This document shows, piece after piece, positions 7,047 to 14,320 of a stretch of 32,693 bases of DNA; the first letter of the stretch is position 1; each line of letters starts with the position of its first letter. The DNA lies in assembly GCA_949282835.1 (NCBI GenBank), contig CASDQU010000038.1:1-32693 (forward strand). The letters run 5' to 3'. The DNA comes from an uncultured Bacillota bacterium. Its GTDB lineage: Bacteria > Bacillota > Clostridia > Christensenellales > UBA1242. Both the position numbers and the translations under genes were made by a program. The notes under the pieces are model-generated. The model was not told where the DNA came from. It saw only the letters and a list, made by a program, of their open reading frames with translations, and ran no database searches.

Positions 7047-8294
7047 TTATACTATATTGGCAGAGCAAATAACTAAACCGATAGTAATAAAGTATACAAA
7101 TGCAACACCTATTAAAAGTACAATTAAAAGTACCATACTTTTTGAAAGTGAAGATATAAAACTTGCCACCTGCTTATTTCCTAATGGCTCTACAATACCT
7201 GCAATTAATTTTAGTGCAAGCATAAAAATTACCAGTTCAATTAATGGAGATATAAGGGTTGCCAGCAATAGAAATAAACCAGTAGCTCCTACCGCATTTT
7301 TAATCAAGTTTGAAGAAGCAAGTATAACACCCATGCCATCACTTAAATAAGAGCCAAGTATTGGAATATAAGATTTTATGGCATATTTAGCCGTCCTAAT
7401 AGAAATGCCGTCTATTGAACCTGCGGTAATTCCTTGAATAGACAAAAAGGCGGTAAAAATAGTAAAAATTAAACCTACAAGCCATTTATATGTGCTATTT
7501 AAAAAGGAAGAAAATTTATCAAGTTTAACTGTATTAGAAAGATTGGAAACTACACTAAAAACCACTGAAAATATAAAGATTGGAAGCAAAATAAAAGTAA
7601 AAAAATTCATAATTATACTTGAAAGCAGCGCCATAGCTGGTTGATAAACTGATGTCGATACACTCCCTCCTATTGCTGTTAAAAGAGTAAGCAGAATTGG
7701 AAATATTGCGTCCATTTGATTTTTGATAGATATAATAGTAGAAGATGTAAGCGTGACCATTTCTACCACCATAGATAAGACTAGTACAACTATTACGCCA
7801 TAAGTGACAAAATTAACTAAATTAGAAATACTCTTGCCATTACTAGGCTTTAATCCTTGCAACATATTACCGAGTAAAGCCACGGCAACGATTATCGATA
7901 TGATGGGAAGAAGCCCCAAAAAACTATCAAAGAAAATCTCTATAATTGCATTCCATAGCCCTTCTTCTTGTTCAAAGTCACCACTTATGAGTTTTGCTAC
8001 CTTTTCTAAAAAACTTGTCCCGCCAAAAATTTTTATTTGTCCATCATTAAAAGAATTTAAAATGTCTTCTAGCGATGAAAAATCTAACTCTTCTAGTTGC
8101 TGTTTGGTCTCATCTTCTAATTCTTGTGAGATGTCTTCATTATCAGATATCTGTTCATTTACCGATGAAGATTGAGCCTGGCTTATCGTTATGCTCTTGC
8201 CAATAGTTGGGCAAAAAACAAAAAGTAGCATAAACGCTATTATTAAACACCATCTAAATTTCCTTTCTTTTTTGCCAAATTTCAATTTTTTCAT
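7047..8294 (-). CDS. spoIIIAE: stage III sporulation protein AE
   Basis: This is the large polytopic membrane component of the SpoIIIA complex, 415 residues. A basic N-terminus and hydrophobic segment (about 14-32) look like a signal sequence. A charged extracytoplasmic region (about 40-120) with LEELDFSSLEDILNS-like helices follows, then seven or more hydrophobic segments from about residue 130 to the end, including a GSIDGISIRTAKYAIKSYIP block close to the conserved family core. The start overlaps the spoIIIAD stop by 4 bases (ATGA). Confidence 0.94.
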   Translation of the reverse strand: MKKLKFGKKERKFRWCLIIAFMLLFVFCPTIGKSITISQAQSSSVNEQISDNEDISQELEDETKQQLEELDFSSLEDILNSFNDGQIKIFGGTSFLEKVAKLISGDFEQEEGLWNAIIEIFFDSFLGLLPIISIIVAVALLGNMLQGLKPSNGKSISNLVNFVTYGVIVVLVLSMVVEMVTLTSSTIISIKNQMDAIFPILLTLLTAIGGSVSTSVYQPAMALLSSIIMNFFTFILLPIFIFSVVFSVVSNLSNTVKLDKFSSFLNSTYKWLVGLIFTIFTAFLSIQGITAGSIDGISIRTAKYAIKSYIPILGSYLSDGMGVILASSNLIKNAVGATGLFLLLATLISPLIELVIFMLALKLIAGIVEPLGNKQVASFISSLSKSMVLLIVLLIGVAFVYFITIGLVICSANIV

Positions 8295-8683
8295 GATGGC
8301 AATAGCTCCATAATAATTTCTAAAATACTGGTAATGATAGGTAATGCCATAACCATAATTATAATTTTGCCGCCAAGCAAAATTTTATCTCCTAGACTAC
8401 CATTACCAGTATCGTTACATATTCCAGCTGTAAATTCAATTAAATAGCCAATTCCAACAATTTTAAGAAGGATGGTATAAAGGCTAGAATTTAAGTTAGT
8501 AATGCCTATAATGTTTTGTAAGGTATTGAAAATGCCGGTAAGATAATTGATTATCATAAATAAAATAATCAAACCGCCTACAATACTAATTAAGATAGCA
8601 AAATCAGTGCGAATTGGTTTTATAACTAATGTAGCAACACATGTTATAAGTCCAATAGCAACAATTTTAAAAATAATATCCAT
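8291..8683 (-). CDS. spoIIIAD: stage III sporulation protein AD
   Basis: A 130-residue membrane protein with four hydrophobic segments and the AC/AD-family opening MDIIFKIVAIGLITCVATLV. The GLTYLIEFTAGICNDTGNGS-like stretch seen here (GIGYLIEFTAGICNDTGNGS) is the AD signature. The ATG at 8683 follows AAGGTG; the GTG two codons upstream is that same Shine-Dalgarno, so the longer reading was set aside. Its N-terminus is clearly similar to SpoIIIAC, consistent with an old duplication. Confidence 0.93.
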   Translation of the reverse strand: MDIIFKIVAIGLITCVATLVIKPIRTDFAILISIVGGLIILFMIINYLTGIFNTLQNIIGITNLNSSLYTILLKIVGIGYLIEFTAGICNDTGNGSLGDKILLGGKIIIMVMALPIITSILEIIMELLPS

Positions 8684-8694
8684 AAGCACCTTAT

Positions 8695-8889
8695 CTAAAA
8701 ATTAAATATTGTCTTAAGACTTGCAAAAAGGTCTCCTATCAAATTCAAAACCATAAGAAGTACAATAATAAGTCCTGCCAAGGTAGCTAAGGTTGATATT
8801 TCATCTTTCCCCGATTGCTTTAATACCTGTCCAACAATAGCGGTTAAAATTCCAATAGCTGCAATTTTAAAAATAATATCTACATCCAT
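8695..8889 (-). CDS. spoIIIAC: stage III sporulation protein AC
   Basis: A 64-residue protein with two hydrophobic helices, starting MDVDIIFKIAAIGILTAIVG followed by QVLKQSGKDE, which matches SpoIIIAC across its length (usual 65-68 residues). The ATG at 8889 was chosen because GAGGTG (8898-8893) is its ribosome-binding site; a GTG two codons upstream lies within that site. It sits between spoIIIAB and spoIIIAD, 5 bases from the latter. Confidence 0.93.
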   Translation of the reverse strand: MDVDIIFKIAAIGILTAIVGQVLKQSGKDEISTLATLAGLIIVLLMVLNLIGDLFASLKTIFNF

Positions 8890-8899
8890 ATTCACCTCA

Positions 8900-9394
8900 T
8901 TATATAAAGAGCACTATAACAACAAGTCCTGCCAGCACACCCAATTTTATAGATAGCGAGCCATATTTTTTATTTTCTGTGATAGCAGTTTGAGATAATT
9001 CTTCAAATCTTTTTAAAAAGTTTTTTATCTCTTTCGATTGGCTTTCTACATCACTACGGCCAAGCATACGGAAAAAATTAAATAAAATATCCTGTTCTTC
9101 TTCTTTAAGAAAATTGATAGACGCAAAAAGAGAGTTTTTATCAAGTGAGCTTTCTTTGTCAATAAAAGCTAGATAATTTTTATCAATGCCTCTTAAATTT
9201 TTCTTTGTATTTTCATCAAGGTTTAAAAATATGTTTTTTATACGCTCTCTAGAATAATTGATTTCAATTTCAAATTTTTGACATAGAGATATAATTGCCT
9301 TAAAAAAATTTGCGCGTATACTATATTTTTTAGAAAACAAATACCCTATAAATATACAGCCAATTAAAAGTGCAAAAAGTATAATATATTTCAT
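8900..9394 (-). CDS. spoIIIAB: stage III sporulation protein AB
   Basis: The 164-residue protein has a hydrophobic helix at each end (about 2-20 and 147-164) enclosing a helical soluble domain. This is the SpoIIIAB layout, structurally related to type II secretion GspF-like proteins. Conserved-looking features are the YSRERIKNIF segment, LGRSDVESQ at about 112-120, and the terminal YGSLSIKLGVLAGLVVIVLF. The ATG follows GGAGGCGAA. It lies 9 bases after spoIIIAA, the ATPase with which it is thought to work (family knowledge). Confidence 0.91.
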   Translation of the reverse strand: MKYIILFALLIGCIFIGYLFSKKYSIRANFFKAIISLCQKFEIEINYSRERIKNIFLNLDENTKKNLRGIDKNYLAFIDKESSLDKNSLFASINFLKEEEQDILFNFFRMLGRSDVESQSKEIKNFLKRFEELSQTAITENKKYGSLSIKLGVLAGLVVIVLFI

Positions 9395-9403
9395 TTCGCC
9401 TCC

Positions 9404-10309
9404 TTATACTCTTACTCTTGAAAAATTTTCATTGTATATTCCTTCAATAGTTCCTGGCCCATTTCTCATTGATAAAAGCAGATATCTTTGAAAAACTTTG
9501 TTTTTGATAATTGGCTCAAAAAGAGGTTTTTTAGTTAAACTTTCAATGCTATCACTATGCACAGACGCAAGAATTTTTACCCCACAATTTACAGCATATA
9601 AAACCGCGTCTATATCTTCTTTTTGCCCTAGTTCATCGGTCACAATAATATTTGGAGAAAGAGACCTAATCCCATTTTCAAAACCTATAGACTTTCGCGC
9701 GAAAGAAATTTTGTCAGTAAAATTACCAAGGCAACTTTTACTCCCAACATCTAATTCTCCTCTCTCATCTAGTACCAAAACATTAAATGCATAATTATGT
9801 TCTGAAAGTTGACTGATAAAATCTCGCAAAAAAGTCGTTTTCCCTGCCCCTGGCGGAGAAATAACAAGAGTATTGTAAATATCATTATCACTCAAAAGAT
9901 AATCAAAAGCTGGTAAACTACAATTTTTAATTTCATGAGGCAGTCTTATATTAACACTTGAAAAATTGCTCATAGTTTTGATTACACCATTTTCCTCAAT
10001 TAAATCTCCACCAAGCCCCAATCTAATACCACCAGGAGTGACAATAAACCCCTTTTTTATTTGTTCATTTACAGAATATATTGAACATTCACTTGCTCTA
10101 AAAATTATATCTTCTATCATAATTTTAGAGGCGAAAATTGCCTCTTTAATATTTGAGGTTGTACCACTATAACAAAGAAAAGTTCGTTTACTACCAATTT
10201 GTAATAAAATTGGCTTATCACAACGAAATCTAATCTCATTTATATAATTGAGATTAACTTTATTTTTTAAAATTGAATAGATGTCACTAGGCAAGATTTT
10301 TTCTAACAT
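9404..10309 (-). CDS. spoIIIAA: stage III sporulation protein AA, secretion-type ATPase
   Basis: The 301-residue protein is the predicted motor of the SpoIIIA-SpoIIQ channel, similar to type II/IV secretion ATPases. Walker A is visible as VISPPGAGKTTFLRDF (about 148-163), followed by VLVLDERGELDVGS, Walker B-like NIIVTDELGQKEDIDA (about 210-225) and a sensor-like ILASVHSDS. The N-terminal region carries EIRFRCDKPILLQIG, usual for AA. ATG 10309 has AGAGGTG directly upstream; an upstream in-frame start would add 22 hydrophobic residues without homology. First gene of spoIIIA. The 278 bases before it hold the efp terminator and no convincing vegetative promoter, which fits sigma-E control, though no clear sigma-E site was found. 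Confidence 0.95.
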   Translation of the reverse strand: MLEKILPSDIYSILKNKVNLNYINEIRFRCDKPILLQIGSKRTFLCYSGTTSNIKEAIFASKIMIEDIIFRASECSIYSVNEQIKKGFIVTPGGIRLGLGGDLIEENGVIKTMSNFSSVNIRLPHEIKNCSLPAFDYLLSDNDIYNTLVISPPGAGKTTFLRDFISQLSEHNYAFNVLVLDERGELDVGSKSCLGNFTDKISFARKSIGFENGIRSLSPNIIVTDELGQKEDIDAVLYAVNCGVKILASVHSDSIESLTKKPLFEPIIKNKVFQRYLLLSMRNGPGTIEGIYNENFSRVRV

Positions 10310-10544
10310 AAACACCTCTTTTGGTAACTTATGAGAACTATCTTTTATAAATACAAATACGACAATTAAAGCCAAAATTTGTCTAAAATAAAAAACGAAT
10401 AAAATCGATGATATCTATAAATTTACTTAAATAATTTTCTATTGCCATTTTTAATCTTAATTGGAGCAAAAACAAGATTATACTTTAAGTTTTAAAGATT
10501 TCCGCTTTTCAATTAGCCTTAACCAAACTGCCTTTGTGTGACAT

Positions 10545-10568
10545 AAAAAAAGCTGCCAATTTGGCAGC
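10545..10568 (-). terminator. rho-independent terminator of efp
   Basis: The inverted repeat gctgccaa/ttggcagc (10552-10559 with 10561-10568; about 7 bp plus a small loop in RNA) is followed on the minus strand by seven Ts (10551-10545). It lies 20 bases beyond the efp stop and insulates spoIIIA from efp transcription. Confidence 0.9.
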
Positions 10569-10587
10569 ACTATTATTATATAACTAT

Positions 10588-11148
10588 TTATTTTACTCTT
10601 TCCATATAGCTTCCGTCACGAGTATCAATTCTTATTTTATCTCCCATATTAATAAACAAAGGAACATTAAGTACATAACCAGTTTCAACTTTGGCAGGTT
10701 TTGTTGAAGATTTAGCTGTATCTCCTTGTACACCAGGCTCACAGTCAATAACTTCAAGCTCAACAAAAGTTGGAGGATATATAGCAAAAGGGTTGCCTTT
10801 GTAGAAATACATAGTACACATCTCATTTTCTTTTACATAATTTAATGCGTCTTCTACACTATCTTTATTTAAAGGAATTTGGTCATATGTTTCATTGTCC
10901 ATAAAATAATAAATTGACCCATCATTGTAAAGGTAAGTCATTTCTTTCTTCTCAATCACAGCTATAGGAAATTTATCAGATGGATTGAAAGTAGTTTCTT
11001 TTACTTGTCCAGTCATAACATTTTTTAATTTAGCTCTTACAAATGGCGAGCCCTTTCCAGGTTTTACATGTAAAAAGTCAATTACCGAATATACAGCTCC
11101 ATCCATTTCAAAAGTTGTGCCTTTTCTAAAATCTCCAGCAAATACCAT
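10588..11148 (-). CDS. efp: translation elongation factor P
   Basis: EF-P rescues ribosomes stalled on polyproline. The 186 residues cover the KOW-like domain I (MVFAGDFRKGTTFEMDGAVY) and two OB domains, ending IDTRDGSYMERVK, the usual EF-P finish (VDTRTGEYxxR). The tip loop reads VKPGKGSPFVR with Lys32 at the site modified in lysine-type EF-Ps; no modification genes are in this window. GGAGAAATTT precedes the ATG. It has its own promoter and a strong terminator, so it is largely monocistronic. EF-P next to spoIIIAA is the common Firmicute order. Confidence 0.97.
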   Translation of the reverse strand: MVFAGDFRKGTTFEMDGAVYSVIDFLHVKPGKGSPFVRAKLKNVMTGQVKETTFNPSDKFPIAVIEKKEMTYLYNDGSIYYFMDNETYDQIPLNKDSVEDALNYVKENEMCTMYFYKGNPFAIYPPTFVELEVIDCEPGVQGDTAKSSTKPAKVETGYVLNVPLFINMGDKIRIDTRDGSYMERVK

Positions 11149-11179
11149 AAATTTCTCCTTAGATTAAATTTTCTTATAT

Positions 11180-11208
11180 ATTCTAACACAGTTATTTTAT
11201 TTTGTCTA
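11180..11208 (-). promoter_or_regulatory. promoter of efp
   Basis: TAGACA (11208-11203), a 17-base spacer and TAGAAT (11185-11180) on the minus strand. The -35 lies within the last codons of the endonuclease IV-like gene. The predicted leader is short and contains AAGGAG. Confidence 0.7.
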
Positions 11209-12055
11209 GTAAATTGTGATATATTTTTTTCATTACAAGAGCATCATGCGGCATAAGCGACATGGATTCACAAATAACTCTAGGCGAAAGATTGTAATCA
11301 ATTAATACTTTTGCAAGCGGCTCAAAATCTGGGCCATAGAGTATATCATCAAAGTTCAAATGTCTTATTTCTCCCTTTGCTCCATACTGAATTTTAGAAA
11401 AATGTATATGACAATTATTTGTTTTATCATAACCTAATTTTTCAAGAGAATAATCTAAAATCTTTTTATAATCATCTTCAGTTTTTAAAGTTCCTTGTTG
11501 CAAAGCATTAATGTGACCAAAATCAAATGTTGGCACTAGGTGAGAATTTATAGTACATAAATCTATAATCTCATTATATGTGCCTATTTGCATAGATTTG
11601 CCCATCGTCTCAGGACAAAGATATAGTCCATCTAAAAGTCCTTCGCTTTCTAGTTTATCAAATGTTTCCTGAAAGCGTTTACGAGTAAGTTGCAAGGCTT
11701 CCTGTCGAGTTAGTTTTCCGCATGAAGCAGAATGAAAAACTAATTTATCACCACCAAATGCTCTCAAAAATTTTAGACCCGTATATATGTAGCCTTGAGT
11801 TTTTTGATACATCACCTCATCAGGATTTGCAAAATTAATATAAAAGGGTGCGTGAAGAGATAGTTTTATATCCTGTTCTCTAAATAAATCACCTGCTTTT
11901 TGAGCCGTTTGGCTACTCATTTGGTAACCATGACCAAAAGAATACTCATAAGCATCAAGCCCTCTTTCTTTTAACCACTTAGGGACTTGAAAAATATCTT
12001 TAAATCCTTCATTATAAAATTCTTCCCCACAACCCGAAGGTCCAAATAATACCAT
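11192..12055 (-). CDS. endonuclease IV-like TIM-barrel protein
   Basis: The 287-residue protein belongs to the AP endonuclease family 2/endonuclease IV fold, which cuts DNA at abasic sites with a trinuclear zinc centre. Probable metal ligands are His68 (LSLHAPFY), the His of VFHSAS, the Glu of CPETMGK, Asp and His of FDFGHINA, the second His of HIHFSK, the His of EIRHLNF and the Glu of CESMS. The E. coli DxH ligand pair appears here as EIRH, so one acidic ligand is shifted or missing; strict AP-endonuclease activity is therefore likely but not certain. ATG 12055 has AAGGAGAAAAGA upstream; a longer start at 12097 lacks homology. It follows truB by 61 bases. Confidence 0.82.
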   Translation of the reverse strand: MVLFGPSGCGEEFYNEGFKDIFQVPKWLKERGLDAYEYSFGHGYQMSSQTAQKAGDLFREQDIKLSLHAPFYINFANPDEVMYQKTQGYIYTGLKFLRAFGGDKLVFHSASCGKLTRQEALQLTRKRFQETFDKLESEGLLDGLYLCPETMGKSMQIGTYNEIIDLCTINSHLVPTFDFGHINALQQGTLKTEDDYKKILDYSLEKLGYDKTNNCHIHFSKIQYGAKGEIRHLNFDDILYGPDFEPLAKVLIDYNLSPRVICESMSLMPHDALVMKKIYHNLLDKIK

Positions 12056-12116
12056 TCTTTTCTCCTTTTCCCTATGTAAGCTAACTTGAAAGCTCATCCA
12101 TTCAATAATAATTTTG

Positions 12117-12968
12117 TTAAATCAGTCTAATAGCAATTTTAGCTTTATGATTTTTGATTTCGATTATTCCTATAAAGTTTTCGTTATAATAACCTTTATA
12201 AAGACCGTCATTTAAATGTATTTTTATTATCTGCCCATTAAGCAGTTTCGCTCCTTCTTCTTTTAAAAAGATGCTTTGATAAGAAAATAATGAAGCTAGA
12301 CTTAAAATTGCATAATTCCCATTTTCTATATCATTTAGCGTAAAAGCATCTTTTAAAGAGAAATCCCCACATTTAGTGCGTATTATGTCAAGCATAACAC
12401 CATATGTATTTAATGCGGTAGCCATATCTCGACACAAACTTCGTATATATGTGCCACTTGAGCATTTTACTTTAAATTGAAAAATATTGTTTTCAACACA
12501 ATTCAATAATTTTATATCATAAATTTCTATTTCTTTAGGTTTTAAATCACTTTCTGTAATTTGTGAATTTCTTGCAAGCTGATAAGCTTTCTTCCCTGCT
12601 ATCTTTTTGGCTGAATATATAGGTGGAATTTGATTTATTTTGCCAATAAAATTAGGAATGATATTTAATATATCTTTAGAAGAAATTGATACATTATTTT
12701 TATTGATAATTTCACCCTCACTATCGAGAGTTGTTGTAGTTTCTCCAAATTTAAATGTTGTTATATATTCCTTATCTTTATTTAAAAATAGGTCAAAAAG
12801 TTTTGTTCCTTTACCTAAAGTGACTGGTAAAAGTCCTTCTCCTAAAACATCTAAAGTACCAAGATGCCCTGCTTTATTTGCATGCAAGAGGTATTTTACT
12901 TTGTTTACCACTTTATTAGAAGAAAGCCCTTTTTCTTTATTCACTAAAATTATTCCGTTGATTTCCAT
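12117..12968 (-). CDS. truB: tRNA pseudouridine-55 synthase
   Basis: TruB converts U55 of the tRNA T-loop to pseudouridine. The 283-residue protein has the N-terminal GIILVNKEKGLSSNKVVNKV and the catalytic motif GHLGTLDVLGEGLLPV with the nucleophile Asp40. The usual GTLDP(x)A(x)G has Val in place of Pro and Glu in place of Ala here. Further family blocks are KEYITTFKFGETTTTLDSEG, QIPPIYSAKKIAGKKAYQLAR and KCSSGTYIRSLCRDMA. A short PUA-like C-terminus follows. It lies 1 base after nrnA. The ribF gene that usually follows truB is absent. Confidence 0.95.
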   Translation of the reverse strand: MEINGIILVNKEKGLSSNKVVNKVKYLLHANKAGHLGTLDVLGEGLLPVTLGKGTKLFDLFLNKDKEYITTFKFGETTTTLDSEGEIINKNNVSISSKDILNIIPNFIGKINQIPPIYSAKKIAGKKAYQLARNSQITESDLKPKEIEIYDIKLLNCVENNIFQFKVKCSSGTYIRSLCRDMATALNTYGVMLDIIRTKCGDFSLKDAFTLNDIENGNYAILSLASLFSYQSIFLKEEGAKLLNGQIIKIHLNDGLYKGYYNENFIGIIEIKNHKAKIAIRLI

Positions 12969-12969
12969 A

Positions 12970-13935
12970 TCATTCTCTATTTTTTTCTATTAAAGATAAA
13001 ATCTTTTTTACAAGTGTGCTAATATTCTTTTCTTTGACTTTTGCTCCTGAAGCGCATACATGCCCGCCTCCTCCCAAAGCTGTTGCAATAGTATTCACAT
13101 TGTACCCTTGTTTTGACCTAAAAGAAATATCGCAAAGTCCTGTTTCATCCTCTGTTATAGAAAAACTGTAGTTGATATTTTCAATAGAAATTAAATCAGT
13201 GCTAAAACCACTGCAATTATCTTTCTCTCCATTTAAAGCTTTTATTGTTTTATAATCTATTACACAATATGCAATATCTTTTTTGATTTTATAATTTTCA
13301 TATAGATATTTTTTAAATTCAATGCCAACTAGTGTTTTTGTTCTATAGAGTTTTTGATTGACAGTTTTCACATCTGCATTTAATTTTGAAAGTTCAAATC
13401 CGCATTTAAATGATGACAAATTGGTATTTCCATTGACAAAGGAATTGGTATCGCTTGACAAACCTGCATAAAGCAAAGTTGCTACAAATGGCTCTATTTT
13501 AACCTTCATTATTTTAAGTAATTCAAAAATAATCTCACTGCACGAGCTGTAAGAGGGCTCAATAAAGTTTAATTTCCCTCTTAAATCATAATTGTTATGA
13601 TGGTCTATAACTATTGTTTTGTTATTTGTATTTTCAAATATTTTAGAATATTCGCCAAGTCGACGCAATGCTGGTGTATCGGTAGAAATAAATAAATCAA
13701 AATCTTCTTCCCGGCAATCTTCACTGCAAATTATAGAAGGATCTAATAGTAATTCTTCTTGATGAGTAAGATGATATTTGGAAAATAATACTACATGCTT
13801 ATTTAATTTTTTTAAGGTATAATAAAGTGGCATGGAAGAGCCAAAGGCATCAAAATCAGGGTCAATATGCGTAAAAAGCGCAATACGATTTGCCTTTTTA
13901 ATTTCTTTTGCAATTTGTTTTAAAGAGTTATTCAT
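12970..13935 (-). CDS. nrnA: DHH/DHHA1 phosphoesterase, NrnA type (nanoRNase/pAp phosphatase)
   Basis: The 321-residue protein has an N-terminal DHH domain with the metal-binding motifs THIDPDFDAFGS (about 22-33), STDTPALRRLGE (about 85-96) and IVIDHHNNYD (about 112-121), then a C-terminal DHHA1 domain ending in GGGGHVCASGAKV. NrnA-type enzymes degrade 2-5-mer RNAs and dephosphorylate pAp (family knowledge). The start ATG 13935 overlaps the rbfA stop by 8 bases and has AAGGAAAGG upstream. The rbfA-nrnA-truB order is typical of Firmicutes and supports the assignment. Confidence 0.92.
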   Translation of the reverse strand: MNNSLKQIAKEIKKANRIALFTHIDPDFDAFGSSMPLYYTLKKLNKHVVLFSKYHLTHQEELLLDPSIICSEDCREEDFDLFISTDTPALRRLGEYSKIFENTNNKTIVIDHHNNYDLRGKLNFIEPSYSSCSEIIFELLKIMKVKIEPFVATLLYAGLSSDTNSFVNGNTNLSSFKCGFELSKLNADVKTVNQKLYRTKTLVGIEFKKYLYENYKIKKDIAYCVIDYKTIKALNGEKDNCSGFSTDLISIENINYSFSITEDETGLCDISFRSKQGYNVNTIATALGGGGHVCASGAKVKEKNISTLVKKILSLIEKNRE

Positions 13936-14299
13936 TACTATCCTTTCCTTCCGAATGTAAATTCAATGATTTTAAAATTTCATTTATTCTAATCGTTGCA
14001 CTTGTGCCTTTATCAATTTCAAATTTTAATTTAGGTATAGATGGCATTTTTACAAGTGTGGCAAGTTCATGCTTTATAAAACCTTCCGATTTTTGTAAAA
14101 CTTCAATCATTTCTTTTAATTTTTCTTGATTATCATTATCAAGCGCAATTTTTATTTTGCAATATTTAAAATCTGGTGTCAAATTTACTTCACTTACATA
14201 AATCATAGGATCAAGTCGTGGATCATTTAAACGGGTTTGAATAATTAAAGAAACACATCTTTGAACTTCTTTATTTGCCCTATCTAATCTTAATGACAT
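13928..14299 (-). CDS. rbfA: ribosome-binding factor A
   Basis: RbfA is a small KH-fold protein that assists late 16S rRNA 5'-end maturation of the 30S subunit. The 123 residues include RLDRANKEVQRCVSLIIQTR, NDPRLDPMIYVSEVNLTPDF, and FIKHELATLVKMPSIPKLKF followed by EIDKG, all family signatures. AAAAGGAGTAGTT precedes the ATG. It lies 21 bases after infB in the nusA-infB-rbfA-truB operon. Confidence 0.95.
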   Translation of the reverse strand: MSLRLDRANKEVQRCVSLIIQTRLNDPRLDPMIYVSEVNLTPDFKYCKIKIALDNDNQEKLKEMIEVLQKSEGFIKHELATLVKMPSIPKLKFEIDKGTSATIRINEILKSLNLHSEGKDSNE

Positions 14300-14320
14300 A
14301 ACTACTCCTTTTAAAGAAAA

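Noticed and set aside
7804..8175. 123-residue plus-strand ORF inside spoIIIAE
   Set aside because: Antisense shadow of a conserved gene; Ser/Lys-rich low-complexity translation.
10326..10354. Sigma-E promoter for spoIIIAA (GTATTTA, 14 bases, CATAAGTT)
   Set aside because: Matches the remembered consensus at only about half of positions in a very AT-rich stretch; expected biologically but not supported well enough to annotate.
10383..10448. 21-codon ORF upstream of spoIIIAA (MAIENYLSKFIDIIDFIRFL plus Phe)
   Set aside because: Short, no Shine-Dalgarno and no recognised relative; chance is likely, though position before spoIIIAA is curious.
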